Notes: generated by a model not told the origin, from the letters alone. DNA of 40,730 nt from Pseudomonas antarctica (GCF_900624995.1 NZ_UYXQ01000031.1:1-40730), one strand, 5' to 3'. Positions 9,635-18,799 are shown, numbered from the stretch's first letter. A program made the numbers and translations.

Positions 9635-11088
9635 GCAAGTCGCTACTTTCCCTAGCCGTCACGGCATTCGTGCTCAGTGGCTGCTCGCTGATACCTGACT
9701 ATCAGCGCCCTGAAGCACCGGTGGCTGCCCAGTTCCCGCAAGGGCCGGCGTATTCGTCGGCCCAGGCGCCGGGCCAGGCCGCTGCCGAGCAGGGCTGGAA
9801 GCAGTTTTTCCATGACCCTGCCCTGCAACAGCTGATCCAGACCGCGTTGGTGAACAACCGTGACCTGCGTGTCGCGGCGCTGAACATCGACGCCTACGCG
9901 GCGCAGTACCAGATCCAGCGCGCCGACCTTTTCCCGGCCGTATCGGCCACGGGCAGCGGCAGCCGTTCGCGCACCCCGGCCAAGCTGTCGCAGACCGGCG
10001 AATCGACCATCAGCAGCCAATACTCGGCCGGCCTCGGGATCAGCTCGTATGAGCTGGACTTGTTTGGTCGCGTGCGCAGCCTGAGTGAAGAAGCCCTGCA
10101 AAAGTACTTCGCCACTGAAGAAGCGCGGCGCAGCACCCAGATCAGCCTGGTAGCCAGTGTGGCTAACGCCTACCTGACCTGGCAGGCCGACAAGGAACTG
10201 CTCAAGCTGACCCAGGACACCCTCGGCGCGTTCGAGCAAAGCTACAAACTGACCTCGCGCAGTAACGAAGTTGGCGTGGCCTCGGCCCTCGACCTCAGCC
10301 AGGCGCGGACCTCGGTGGAAAACGCGCGGGTGGCACTGGCGCGTTATACCCGCCAGGTGGCCCAGGACGAAAACAGCCTGACCCTGCTGCTGGGCACCGG
10401 CCTGCCGGCGAATATCGCCAGCAAGCCGCTGTCGGATGACCTGCTCAGCGAAGTACCTGCCGGGTTGCCATCGGACCTGCTGCAACGTCGTCCCGACATT
10501 GTGCAGGCCGAATACAACCTCAAGGCCGCCAACGCCAATATCGGCGCGGCGCGTGCAGCGTTCTTCCCAAGCATCAGCCTGACCGCCAGTGCCGGCACTG
10601 CCAGCCCAACGCTGGGCGGCCTGTTCAAAGGCGGCTCGGGCACCTGGTCGTTTGCCCCGCAGATCAACATCCCGATCTTCAACGCCGGCAGCCTGCGCGC
10701 CAGCCTGGACTACTCGAAGATCCAGAAAGAGATCAACGTGGCGAACTACGAGAAGGCGATCCAGACCGGCTTCCAGGAAGTCTCCGACGGCCTCGCCGCG
10801 CGGGAGACCTACAAGCAGCAGTTGGATGCACAGCGTGGCTTCGTCGCGGCCAACCAGGATTACTACCGCCTGGCCGAGCGTCGCTACCGCATTGGTGTCG
10901 ACAGCAACCTGACCTTCCTCGACGCCCAACGCCAGCTGTTCAGTGCCCAGCAATCGCTGATCACCGACCGCCTGGCGCAGCTCAACAGCGAGGTCAACCT
11001 GTATAAGGCCCTCGGCGGTGGCTGGAACGCGCAGACCGCGAAGAACGAACCGTTGAAAGAAGAAGCACCGGCACTGAAGTTGTTCTGA
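9631..11088 (+). CDS. emhC: RND efflux outer membrane channel lipoprotein (EmhC/TtgC/OprM)
   Basis: A 485-residue TolC-like outer-membrane factor of the OprM subfamily. The N-terminus [18 protein letters not shown] is a lipoprotein signal with acylated Cys18. Two tandem OEP domains follow, with the repeat-related motifs [17 protein letters not shown] and [20 protein letters not shown], plus [16 protein letters not shown] and [16 protein letters not shown], all typical of OprM relatives. It forms the trimeric outer-membrane duct for EmhAB. It is the last gene of the operon and is followed within 20 bp by a strong terminator. Confidence 0.94.
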   Translation: MSKSLLSLAVTAFVLSGCSLIPDYQRPEAPVAAQFPQGPAYSSAQAPGQAAAEQGWKQFFHDPALQQLIQTALVNNRDLRVAALNIDAYAAQYQIQRADLFPAVSATGSGSRSRTPAKLSQTGESTISSQYSAGLGISSYELDLFGRVRSLSEEALQKYFATEEARRSTQISLVASVANAYLTWQADKELLKLTQDTLGAFEQSYKLTSRSNEVGVASALDLSQARTSVENARVALARYTRQVAQDENSLTLLLGTGLPANIASKPLSDDLLSEVPAGLPSDLLQRRPDIVQAEYNLKAANANIGAARAAFFPSISLTASAGTASPTLGGLFKGGSGTWSFAPQINIPIFNAGSLRASLDYSKIQKEINVANYEKAIQTGFQEVSDGLAARETYKQQLDAQRGFVAANQDYYRLAERRYRIGVDSNLTFLDAQRQLFSAQQSLITDRLAQLNSEVNLYKALGGGWNAQTAKNEPLKEEAPALKLF

Positions 11089-11104
11089 TCGTGCTGTTGT
11101 AGAT

Positions 11105-11139
11105 AAAACCGCTTCCCTCACCGGAAGCGGTTTTTTTTT
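11105..11139 (+). terminator. Rho-independent terminator of emhABC
   Basis: The stem AAACCGCTTCC (11106-11116) pairs with GGAAGCGGTTT (11123-11133), with a six-base loop and a run of nine T residues. It lies 17 bp after the emhC stop. Confidence 0.94.
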
Positions 11140-11216
11140 GCCATTTAATTAGTTTGTTTGTCTGCGATGGCCATAGGTATGTACTCTTTTTTTGGGAGGT
11201 ATCGTGGGCTCGCTGC

Positions 11217-11496
11217 GTACATATCCGTTGTTTGAGTGATGGCTTAAATTGGTTCCGCCCTTACGGCGGGTCACTTTTGGAAAAGACCCCGGAATGCCGG
11301 CCCAGCCAAAAGTAACCAAAAGGGCTCTTGCCCCACCACTCGGCACCTCGCCTAGGCTCGGTGTGCCCACTCCGGCATCACGAAGCGGGCCGCCGCCATG
11401 GGCCATCCTTGGCCCATCGCGGCTAAACCGGCGTCCTGCCGGTTTACCCTCGCTCCAAAGCCTGCGTTCGGCCAGCGTGGTTTAACGGGGCGCCTA
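11217..11496 (-). repeat. Long structured extragenic repeat, copy 2 (inverted)
   Basis: Reverse-oriented copy of the 445-702 element. Read on the minus strand it runs from the GCGCCCCGTTAAACC end to AACGGATATGTAC. It keeps the AAACCGGC/GCCGGTTT hairpin and the GATGGGCC/GGCCCAT hairpin, plus the CCCCACCACTCGGCACCTCG block. The outer stem is less perfect than in copy 1, because one arm near 11370-11390 has diverged. Minus-strand similarity to copy 1 continues weakly to about 11165. Confidence 0.8.
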
Positions 11497-11583
11497 AGAT
11501 CAAGATCAACAGCAGATCAAGATCAAAAGCAGAGCACGGCGGCCTGGTAGCCGACCTGATCTTGGAAGCTGAATTCAATCAAC

Positions 11584-11686
11584 TGTGGGAGCTGGCTTGC
11601 CTGCGATGGCATCAACTGGGTGTACCTGATGGACCGAGGTGTCTTCATCGCAGCGGTGCGGCGATCCGACAAGCCAGCTCCCACAG
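11584..11686. repeat. REPIN-like palindrome ('GCTGGCTTG' REP subtype)
   Basis: It begins CTGTGGGAGCTGGCTTGCC and ends with the complement AAGCCAGCTCCCACAG. This is the better-preserved counterpart of the element at 217-310, in opposite orientation. Confidence 0.82.
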
Positions 11687-11731
11687 AAAAGCAGAGCACT
11701 GCGGTGCTGGCAGCTGAACTCGGTCAAAATT

Positions 11732-11819
11732 GTGGGAGCGGGCTTGCTCGCGAAGGCGGTGGGTCAGTCAGCTCATGTGTAACTGACCCACCGCCTTCGC
11801 GAGCAAGCCCGCTCCCACA
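11732..11819. repeat. REPIN, nearly perfect palindrome
   Basis: The two arms begin GTGGGAGCGGGCTTGCTCGC and run to a complementary GCGAGCAAGCCCGCTCCCAC end. The inner part (GGCGGTGGGTCAGT with ACTGACCCACCGCC) is also complementary, leaving only about a dozen unpaired bases. The high symmetry suggests recent spread or gene conversion relative to the partly degenerate copy at 83-169. Confidence 0.9.
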
Positions 11820-11906
11820 TCTAGAGTTCGGTACATCAGACAGAGAGTGTGCTGCTCTGCTGTGCTTTTGCCCTGCTTTTGATCTGCTTTTGATCTTGAT
11901 CTGACA

Positions 11907-12111
11907 GGCCCCGTTAACCACGATGGCCGAACGCAGGCTTGAATCCGTGGCGGCCCACGGATTCAAGCCTGCGTTCTGGCATGCCGAGCCTAAGCGAGGC
12001 ACAGAGTGGTGGGGCAAGAGCCCTTTTGGTTACTTTTGGGGCGTTTGCCAAAAGTGACCCGCTGTAAGAGCGGAACCATAAGCCGCCGTTACCGCAGCAA
12101 CGGATATGTAC
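11907..12111 (+). repeat. Long structured extragenic repeat, copy 3 with a different hairpin
   Basis: It shares with copy 1 the opening GCCCCGTTAACCACG, GGCCGAACGCAGG and the downstream blocks GTGGTGGGGCAAGAGC, AAAAGTGACCCGCTGTAAGAG and CGGATATGTAC. The central structure is replaced by a single 20-bp perfect stem (11931-11950 with 11955-11974) around a CGGC loop. A second dyad, ACTTTTGG with CCAAAAGT, lies near 12030-12055. No gene was found in 11140-12238. Confidence 0.78.
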
Positions 12112-12238
12112 TCATATCTACATAACCCACCCAAAAACCACCAAGCCCCCCCATCAAGTCTGCACCTTGCTTTCTGCCGAACCTTTCAGGGTAAAATTGG
12201 TAACAGATTCTTACAGACCACAGAGGGAGCTTGTCGTA

Positions 12239-13936
12239 ATGATCGTAGGAATCGACCTGGGCACGACCAATAGCCTGGCCGCCGTATGGCGCGGCGATGC
12301 CGCCGAAATGGTGCCCAATGCCCTTGGCCAGTTGCTGACCCCAAGCGTGGTCGGCCTGGATGATCAAGGCCGTATCCTGGTCGGCCAAGCCGCCAAGGAA
12401 CGCCTGCATACCCACCCGCACCTGACCACGTCGCTGTTCAAGCGCTACATGGGCAGTGCCACCGAAGTGCGCCTCGGCGACCGCTCGTTCCGCCCCGAAG
12501 AGCTGTCGGCGCTGGTCCTCAAAAGCCTTAAAGAAGACATCGAACGCACCTACGGCCAAACCGTCACTGAAGCGGTAATCAGCGTGCCCGCCTACTTCAG
12601 CGACGGCCAACGCAAAGCCACGCGCATCGCCGGCGAACTGTCCGGGCTCAACGTCGAAAAGCTGATCAACGAACCCACCGCCGCTGCCTTGGCGTATGGA
12701 CTGCACCAGCGTGACAAGGAAACCTCGTTCCTGGTGTTCGACCTCGGCGGCGGCACCTTTGACGTGTCGATCATCGAGCTGTTCGACGGTGTGATGGAAG
12801 TACGCGCCAGCGCCGGCGACAACTTCCTGGGCGGCGAAGACTTCGACACCCTGTTGCTGGAACACTTCGTCGACAGCCAGCGCAACGCTCAGGGTTTCCC
12901 GCCCACCAGCAGTGTGTTGCAGGCCCTGCGCCGCGAAGCCGAGCGCGTGCGCAAAGCCTTGGGCCAGGACGACAGCGCCGAGTTCGCCCTGCGCGTCGAC
13001 GGCCAGCAGTGGGCCAAAACCATCACCCAGGCCGAACTCGCCAAGCTTTACACGCCCTTGTTGGAACGCCTGCGCGCCCCCATCGAACGCGCCCTGCGTG
13101 ATGCACGAATTCGGGTCGGCGACCTCGATGAAATTCTGCTGGTCGGCGGCACCACGCGCATGCCGCTGGTGCGCAAACTCGCCGCAGGTTTGTTCGGGCG
13201 TTTCCCGTCCATCAGCCTCGACCCGGACCAGGTGGTCGCCCACGGTGCGGCGATCCAGGCGGCGCTCAAAGCTCGTTCGGCGGCACTGGAAGAGATCGTG
13301 CTGACCGACGTCTGCCCCTACACCCTGGGCATCGAAACCTCGAACCAGTACGGCGGCCATATTGAAAGCGGGCATTACCTGCCGCTGATCGAACGCAACA
13401 GCAGCGTGCCGGTCAGCCGGGTCAAGAGTGTGGTCACGCTTCACGACGACCAAACCCGCGTGCTGCTCAAAATCTATCAGGGCGAAAGCCGCCTGGTGAA
13501 AGACAACATCGAACTGGGCCAGCTGGAAATCCCCGTACCCAAGCGCAAGGCCGGTGAAGTCTCGCTGGACGTACGCTTCACCTACGACAACAACGGCTTG
13601 CTCGAAGCCCAGGTGAACATCCCGCTGACCGGCGAGCAGCATTCGCTGGTGATCGAGAACAACCCCGGCGTGCTCAGCCCGCAGGAGATCCAGCAACGCC
13701 TGCAAGCCTTGGCGCTGTTGAAGATTCACCCGCGCGACCAGCAGGTCAACACCGTGCTGACCGCCCGCCTCGAACGGCTCTACCAGGAAAGCCTCGGCGA
13801 GCTGCGCGAGCAACTCGGGCACTGGGCCGCGCAGTTCCAGCAAGTGCTCGACACCCAGGACGAACGCCGCATCCGTGAGGCCCGCAGCGAACTCACCCGT
13901 CAACTAGAGCAACTCGACAACGGGTTCTGGCGCTGA
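12239..13936 (+). CDS. hscC: Hsp70-family chaperone, HscC type
   Basis: A 565-residue Hsp70 homologue, about 70 residues shorter than DnaK and close in length to E. coli HscC. The start at 12239 ([17 protein letters not shown]) follows GAGGGAG and puts the ATPase phosphate-1 motif at the N-terminus, so the upstream ATG is rejected. Other nucleotide-binding signatures are [35 protein letters not shown] and [16 protein letters not shown]. The substrate-binding domain starts near [11 protein letters not shown], and the C-terminal helical lid is short and lacks the acidic EEVD-like end. HscC-type proteins are specialised chaperones acting with a dedicated J-protein. The J-domain gene starts 11 bp downstream and supports that pairing. 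Confidence 0.9.
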   Translation: MIVGIDLGTTNSLAAVWRGDAAEMVPNALGQLLTPSVVGLDDQGRILVGQAAKERLHTHPHLTTSLFKRYMGSATEVRLGDRSFRPEELSALVLKSLKEDIERTYGQTVTEAVISVPAYFSDGQRKATRIAGELSGLNVEKLINEPTAAALAYGLHQRDKETSFLVFDLGGGTFDVSIIELFDGVMEVRASAGDNFLGGEDFDTLLLEHFVDSQRNAQGFPPTSSVLQALRREAERVRKALGQDDSAEFALRVDGQQWAKTITQAELAKLYTPLLERLRAPIERALRDARIRVGDLDEILLVGGTTRMPLVRKLAAGLFGRFPSISLDPDQVVAHGAAIQAALKARSAALEEIVLTDVCPYTLGIETSNQYGGHIESGHYLPLIERNSSVPVSRVKSVVTLHDDQTRVLLKIYQGESRLVKDNIELGQLEIPVPKRKAGEVSLDVRFTYDNNGLLEAQVNIPLTGEQHSLVIENNPGVLSPQEIQQRLQALALLKIHPRDQQVNTVLTARLERLYQESLGELREQLGHWAAQFQQVLDTQDERRIREARSELTRQLEQLDNGFWR

Positions 13937-13947
13937 GAGATAACGAC

Positions 13948-15567
13948 ATGGACTGTTGGACAGTGTTGCAACTGGCAGACGATGCCGACGAGCGCACCAT
14001 CAAGCGAACCTACGCGCGGCTGCTGAAAAGCTGCCGCCCGGACGATGACGCCGAGGGTTTCCAGCGCCTGCGCGAGGCTTATGAACAGGCGCTGAATAGC
14101 GCGCGCTGGCGGGCCGAGAACGACGACGAAGACGCCCACGTGATCGAGGCGCCAGTGGCCGAACTGGCCCATGCCGACCGCAATGAACGCACGGAATCTT
14201 TCGATGTGCGCCCCGTCAGCCCTGCCCCGTTCGACCCGCCAGCCGAGCAGACGCGCGCGCAAGCGCTGATCAACGGGCTGGGCGCTCACAACCTCGACGA
14301 GCGCTGGGAACAGGCCCAGCATCAACTCTGCGCCGATGCATTCCAGGCAGCCCTGCTGCGCCACTGTTTCGATGCCCCCGGTGAGCGCGCCAGCATTGCC
14401 GCCTGGGCGGTGCAGCACCTGGAATGGCTGACCCCTTGGCAACGTGTGTCGATGAGCCCTTGGCAACACGAAACGCTGAGCGGCGAGCGGCTGCAGGCTT
14501 ATCGCCAGGCTCTGCAGGAACAGCTGGAGCAAAAGGCCGAGCGCGAGTTCGTCAACCAGCTCAAAGCCTACAATCAGCAACCCTGGCTGCGCGTGTTCGA
14601 CCTGCAACAACAATGGCAACGCATCGTTCTGCAACTGCTGCATGACAGCACCTGGAGCGTGCCGTTGTTCGAGCGCGTGTGCCAGACCTTTGGCTGGGAT
14701 GACCAGAAAGGCGTGCACCCAGAGCCCGCGTGGATGTGGCGCACGCTGGTCGAGCGTTGCGAGCAGCAAAGTTTCTACGACAACCTGCTGGAAAAAGCCC
14801 AGAACGGGCCACGCAATGCACTCGACACCTTGGCTGCGCGTCTGTTGCTGACGCCGATGTCCACCACCGAACAGCATCGACTGACTTCCCAGTTTGGCGC
14901 AGACCAATGGAACGCCTGCCAGCAACTGTCGGAAAAACTCGCCTGGCGTTACCCGTCGTTGCTTGAACGCCTGCCCCAGCCCGATGTGTTTTTCTGGCGC
15001 AAGTTTCTGCCGCGTCCAGTCACCCAAAAAAGCTGGGCCAGGGTATGGGGCGGGCTGGCCATCGCCACCTGCCTGGCCTCCATCCACCTGAAAAAAAGCC
15101 CGGTGCCGGTCGAACTCGTCATGTTCATGCTGCTGACCTTTCTGCCGGCCACCGTCGCCATACGCGCCACCCAGGCCTGGGCGGCATTCACCTCGTGCTT
15201 GCGCGTTGCGGACCTGTGGCTGAGCGAGCGGGTGTTGCCCAAACGCGTCAACCCGCGCCAATACTGGCTGGTGCTGCGCCACGGTGTGCCGCAAGTAGGG
15301 ATGCTGTGGATGTTCGGCTTTGTGCTGGGGCTGATGGGCATGTTGACCTACTTGGGCATGATTCTGATCCACCTGTTCAGCCACCGGCGCATGGGTGAGG
15401 TCGACGAATCCTTTAATGCCAAATGGCCGTGGATCAGCGGCCTGCACTGGAGTTACTGGAGCCCATGGCAACTGGTGTTCCTAGTGGTGATGGTGGTCGT
15501 GACGCTCGCCTGCCAGCTGTACCTGCCCGGCTTTCCTTTGACCCGCTTGATTGAGTCTCGACTGTAA
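13948..15567 (+). CDS. J-domain membrane protein, probable HscC co-chaperone (HscD/DjlC-like)
   Basis: A 539-residue protein with an N-terminal J-like domain (about residues 1-50: MDCWTVLQLADDADERTIKR, then helix III REAYEQAL). The catalytic HPD tripeptide reads Arg-Pro-Asp (30-32), so the His is replaced. The middle (about 60-350) is a charged, Gln/Trp-rich helical region without a known domain. The C-terminal third has about three to four hydrophobic segments (roughly 365-410, 445-475 and 508-530), which would anchor it in the inner membrane with the J domain in the cytoplasm. E. coli has the same gene order, hscC with djlC/hscD. It should recruit and stimulate the upstream Hsp70; substrates are unknown. 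Confidence 0.8.
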   Translation: MDCWTVLQLADDADERTIKRTYARLLKSCRPDDDAEGFQRLREAYEQALNSARWRAENDDEDAHVIEAPVAELAHADRNERTESFDVRPVSPAPFDPPAEQTRAQALINGLGAHNLDERWEQAQHQLCADAFQAALLRHCFDAPGERASIAAWAVQHLEWLTPWQRVSMSPWQHETLSGERLQAYRQALQEQLEQKAEREFVNQLKAYNQQPWLRVFDLQQQWQRIVLQLLHDSTWSVPLFERVCQTFGWDDQKGVHPEPAWMWRTLVERCEQQSFYDNLLEKAQNGPRNALDTLAARLLLTPMSTTEQHRLTSQFGADQWNACQQLSEKLAWRYPSLLERLPQPDVFFWRKFLPRPVTQKSWARVWGGLAIATCLASIHLKKSPVPVELVMFMLLTFLPATVAIRATQAWAAFTSCLRVADLWLSERVLPKRVNPRQYWLVLRHGVPQVGMLWMFGFVLGLMGMLTYLGMILIHLFSHRRMGEVDESFNAKWPWISGLHWSYWSPWQLVFLVVMVVVTLACQLYLPGFPLTRLIESRL

Positions 15568-15700
15568 GCCGCCCGGTGGCGGGCCAGCCGTTGCAGCGGC
15601 GGCCCGTCAACTTGCGTTCGATCATCGCCCACAACCCGCCTTCCCCCACTTTCATCGCGCCCACACCGCCAAGCAACATGGCCGGCACCTGCATAACCCC

Positions 15701-15710
15701 AATAACAACA
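15701..15710 (+). promoter_or_regulatory. A-rich CA motif before the porin start (candidate Hfq/Crc site)
   Basis: AATAACAACA fits the AAnAAnAA pattern bound by Hfq with Crc in Pseudomonas catabolite repression and lies 12 bases before the ATG. This position is typical for translationally repressed uptake genes. Inference from motif and position only. Confidence 0.5.
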
Positions 15711-15721
15711 GGTCCTACACC

Positions 15722-16972
15722 ATGAGCACTTTGCACCCGCGCCAGCTGTTGCTGGCGACCGCTGTCGCCAGCCTTGCCTTGCCCGTCGTCGCCGAAGAAC
15801 ACGGCTTTCTCGAAGACGCCAGCGCCAACCTCAACTTGCGCAATTTCTTCATCAACCGCAATTACACCAACCCGACCAAAGCCCAGGGCGGCGCGCAGGA
15901 GTGGACGCAAAGTTTCATTCTCGACGCCAAGTCCGGCTTCACCCAAGGCACGGTGGGTTTCGGTCTGGATGTGCTGGGTTTGTACTCGCAAAAGCTCGAT
16001 GGCGGACGCGGCACCGGTGGCACCCAGTTGTTACCACTGGACCACGATGGCCGCCCGGCGGATAACTTCGGGCGCTTGGGTGTGGCGTTCAAAGCGCGGA
16101 TTTCCAAGACTGAGGTCAAGGTTGGCGAGTGGATGCCGGTGCTGCCGATTTTGCGTTCAGACGATGGCCGGTCCTTGCCGCAAACCCTGCGCGGCGGGCA
16201 GATCACCTCCAAAGAGATCGACGGCCTGACCCTCTACGCCGGCCAGTTCCGCGCCAACAGCCCGCGCGATGACAGCAGCATGACGGATATGTCGATGTCC
16301 GGGAAAACCGCTTTCACGTCCGACCGCTTCAACTTCCAAGGCGGCGAATACGCGTTCAACGACAAACACACCCAAGTCGGCCTGTGGAATGCCCAGCTCA
16401 AGGACATCTACCGCCAGCAGTTCGTCAACCTGATTCACAGCCAGCCCCTAGGCGACTGGACCCTGGGCGCCAACCTCGGGTTCTTCTACGGCAAGGACGA
16501 CGGCAGCGCCCGCGCAGGGAGCCTGGACAATAAAACCTGGTCCGGGCTGTTCTCTGCCAAATACGGCGGCAACACCTTCTATGTCGGCCTGCAAAAACTC
16601 ACCGGCAACAGCGCGTGGATGCGCGTCAACGGCACCAGTGGCGGTACGCTGGCCAACGACAGTTACAACGCCAGCTACGACAACGCCCAGGAAAAATCCT
16701 GTCAAGTGCGCCACGACTACAACTTCGCCGCCCTCGGCATACCGGGCCTGACCCTGATGAACCGCTATATCAGCGGCAGTAACGTGCATACCGCCACCCT
16801 CACCGACGGCAAGGAGTGGGGCCGCGAGACCGAACTGGGCTACACGGTGCAGAGCGGCACATTCAGAGATCTGAACGTGCGCTGGCGCAATTCGACTATG
16901 CGTCGGGACTTCAACAACACTGAATTCGATGAAAACCGCTTGATCGTCAGCTACCCCATCAGCCTGCTATAA
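15722..16972 (+). CDS. OprD-family outer membrane porin
   Basis: A 416-residue outer-membrane protein. The start at 15722 gives a Sec signal peptide (MSTLHPRQLLLATAVASLAL, cleavage after PVVA), whereas the upstream ATG would bury it. The mature N-terminus EEHGFLEDASANLNLRNFF is the hallmark opening of the OprD family, followed by alternating beta strands and a C-terminus SYPISLL with a terminal hydrophobic residue. Signatures include FINRNY, EWTQSFILDAKSGFTQG and VGEWMPVLPILRSDDGRSLPQT. OprD/Occ porins admit carboxylates or basic amino acids; the substrate cannot be assigned here. A terminator follows at 16996. No neighbouring catabolic gene points to a substrate. Confidence 0.9.
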   Translation: MSTLHPRQLLLATAVASLALPVVAEEHGFLEDASANLNLRNFFINRNYTNPTKAQGGAQEWTQSFILDAKSGFTQGTVGFGLDVLGLYSQKLDGGRGTGGTQLLPLDHDGRPADNFGRLGVAFKARISKTEVKVGEWMPVLPILRSDDGRSLPQTLRGGQITSKEIDGLTLYAGQFRANSPRDDSSMTDMSMSGKTAFTSDRFNFQGGEYAFNDKHTQVGLWNAQLKDIYRQQFVNLIHSQPLGDWTLGANLGFFYGKDDGSARAGSLDNKTWSGLFSAKYGGNTFYVGLQKLTGNSAWMRVNGTSGGTLANDSYNASYDNAQEKSCQVRHDYNFAALGIPGLTLMNRYISGSNVHTATLTDGKEWGRETELGYTVQSGTFRDLNVRWRNSTMRRDFNNTEFDENRLIVSYPISLL

Positions 16973-16995
16973 GCGCCCAGGTCAGCCCAGGTGAT

Positions 16996-17025
16996 AGCCG
17001 CGCATTGATTGAGCGCGGCTGTTTT
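16996..17025 (+). terminator. Hairpin terminator after the porin gene
   Basis: AGCCGCGC (16996-17003) pairs with GCGCGGCT (17013-17020) around a nine-base loop and is followed by GTTTTG. Confidence 0.8.
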
Positions 17026-17148
17026 GTAGCAAGTTGCCTCAATTGCAGTAGGAACGTTCAACCCTAATCGCTCGACTGACGGATACCTGCGCCGGCGTCG
17101 CAAACGCCGACTCTAAAAACGCTAAAATCCGACAGGAAGGTAACCCCC

Positions 17149-18642
17149 ATGAGTTCAGTAAGGTCGCATCACAGCCACTTCATGGCGCCATCCCCACCCA
17201 CCGTCAACCGCAACCAACTCACACCGCCCTCCAAACCCCCCCCCACTCAAACCACGACAAAAATACTGGTGGATGACGGCAACCTACGTTCCCGTCAGGT
17301 GCTGATCAAAGGTCTCAAAAACCCTGAACGTCCTGAGACGCTGGCTAATATTCTGCTCCTCGAAACGGGCGATAAATCCGACCAGATCCACATCAGCCAA
17401 CGTCCTGACGGCCAACTGTATGCGCAGGTGAACGGTCGCTACTACGCCTTCAACACGCCCGACGGCCAATCAAATGTTCCGACCTTCCTGCACATCAAAA
17501 CCGGGGCGGGTAACGACCGTATTACCATCGACCCCAATGTCACTGTGCGTGTGGAGATCGAAGCCGAGGACGGTGATGACTTTATCCAGGCAGGCGGCGG
17601 CCACACCAGCGTCTACGGCGGGCGCGGCAATGACCATATTCGGCTTGGCAGCGGCATAGGCTATGCAGAAGGCAATGAGGGCGACGACACGATGATGGGT
17701 GGCACTGGCCACGCCGTCATGTACGGAAATAGCGGCAAGGACCGCATGTATGCAGGCAGCGGGCCGGCCAGTAAACACAGCCACCTGGATGGCGGCGCCG
17801 ACGACGACCAGCTTTACGCAGGCAATGGCCATACAGTGCTCAACGGTGGGCTGGGCAATGACTTATTGGTGGGCCATGACGACACCACTTTTTATACTGG
17901 GAAGGGCCAGAACATCGTTCGGGCCAACGCCATCAAGGCGCGTATCTACGCACAAAAAACCGATCGCGTGATGGGCACCCAAGGTTCAACGATCACGCGT
18001 GTGATGCCAAACGAAGCGGGCCGACAAGCCTTCAGAGTCATGGGGCCACCCGATTTCATTCAGCGGGTCGAAAACGATCTGGAATTACTGCGCGCATCGC
18101 CCCAAGGGCAAAAAATGTTGGCGGCGCTGGATAAGGCGGCGCTGCAAAACGGCGGTCCCGTCAACATCGTACCCTCCGATGGCCCCGGTAATTCCTACCT
18201 ATTCTGGAGTACCGAGCTGCAAAAACTGGACGATACCCGGCAGCTTGGCGACGGGCCAGATGACCCCAAACGCGGTTATATCAAGGATGGGTTGCCGGGT
18301 TCGCGGGCGGACAAAGGTACAATTTTCTATAACCCGTCATCTATCTATGGCACCGACGACCCGACTTCGCCCCTGGTCCAGCTGTACCATGAGATGGCGC
18401 ACGCCTGGAACGGCGCCAATGGCACACTCCTGCCCGGCGCGAGTGAGCCGACCCTTGCTCATCCTGAGCGCCCTGGCCCACCCAACGACGAACTGCAGGC
18501 CGTCGGCCTGGCGAGCAAAGCGGCGCCCTTCGATTTCGACAACGACCCCTCCACCTCTGCGACCACAACCAACCCCGCGCCATTTACTGAAAACACGCTG
18601 AACAAAGAAATGGGTAAGGCCCCGCGAACACACTACGCCTGA
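17149..18642 (+). CDS. RTX-like repeat protein with C-terminal M91 (NleD-type) zinc metallopeptidase domain
   Basis: A 497-residue protein. Residues 1-45 are Ser/Pro/Thr/His-rich with no Sec signal or lipobox. Residues about 118-250 hold roughly seven degenerate calcium-binding RTX-like nonapeptides (GAGNDRITI, GRGNDHIRL, GNEGDDTMMG, GLGNDLLVG). The C-terminal half (about 290-497) contains the zinc motif HEMAH (His414, Glu415, His418) in the context LYHEMAHAWNG. A downstream DELQAVG (Glu448) corresponds to the third ligand in the M91 family, which includes the type III effectors NleD and HopH1. Catalytic residues are intact. Secretion route and target are unknown, and no T1SS or T3SS genes are in the window. 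It is monocistronic, with a good AGGAAGG ribosome site. Activity is inferred from the motif. Confidence 0.8.
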   Translation: MSSVRSHHSHFMAPSPPTVNRNQLTPPSKPPPTQTTTKILVDDGNLRSRQVLIKGLKNPERPETLANILLLETGDKSDQIHISQRPDGQLYAQVNGRYYAFNTPDGQSNVPTFLHIKTGAGNDRITIDPNVTVRVEIEAEDGDDFIQAGGGHTSVYGGRGNDHIRLGSGIGYAEGNEGDDTMMGGTGHAVMYGNSGKDRMYAGSGPASKHSHLDGGADDDQLYAGNGHTVLNGGLGNDLLVGHDDTTFYTGKGQNIVRANAIKARIYAQKTDRVMGTQGSTITRVMPNEAGRQAFRVMGPPDFIQRVENDLELLRASPQGQKMLAALDKAALQNGGPVNIVPSDGPGNSYLFWSTELQKLDDTRQLGDGPDDPKRGYIKDGLPGSRADKGTIFYNPSSIYGTDDPTSPLVQLYHEMAHAWNGANGTLLPGASEPTLAHPERPGPPNDELQAVGLASKAAPFDFDNDPSTSATTTNPAPFTENTLNKEMGKAPRTHYA

Positions 18643-18651
18643 CACCTGAAA

Positions 18652-18673
18652 GCGGGCTGACGCAGCAGCCCGC
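18652..18673 (+). terminator. Hairpin downstream of the M91 gene (possible terminator)
   Basis: GCGGGCTG (18652-18659) pairs with CAGCCCGC (18666-18673). It is 9 bp after the stop but is followed by a C-run with only two T residues, so its efficiency is doubtful. Confidence 0.5.
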
Positions 18674-18799
18674 CCCCCTTAAGACAAGCGGCAGTATTTA
18701 GCGGTGATGACAGGCGCAATCATGCTGTATCGTGCACGCGCCCTTCACCCGGTACACGGACCCCTCGACACGGATGACGACCTCTGAACCCAGGCTGCC

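Noticed and set aside
11149..12160. Open frames in the 11-12 kb repeat block
   Set aside because: They correspond to REPINs and long-repeat copies; palindromic sequence explains them.
12089..13903. 604-codon minus-strand frame across hscC
   Set aside because: Antisense shadow of a clear Hsp70 gene; its length is due to high GC third positions.
15568..15721. Minus-strand frame in the gap before the OprD porin (VPAMLLGGVGAMKVGEGGL)
   Set aside because: A continuous and hydrophobic frame, but it extends antisense into the porin and lacks its own convincing start; treated as chance or relic.
17049..17110. Possible hrp box (GGAAC...) upstream of the RTX-like/M91 gene
   Set aside because: GGAACG is present but no CCACNNA follows at the required spacing, so type III regulon membership is not supported.
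18698..18790. Minus-strand open frame with protein-like content (ending GACTIQHDCACHHR) upstream of the NodB gene
   Set aside because: It has good third-position GC and a Cys/His-rich end but no ATG or GTG start with a ribosome site, and it runs into the coding start of the deacetylase. It may be a gene relic, but cannot be supported alone.
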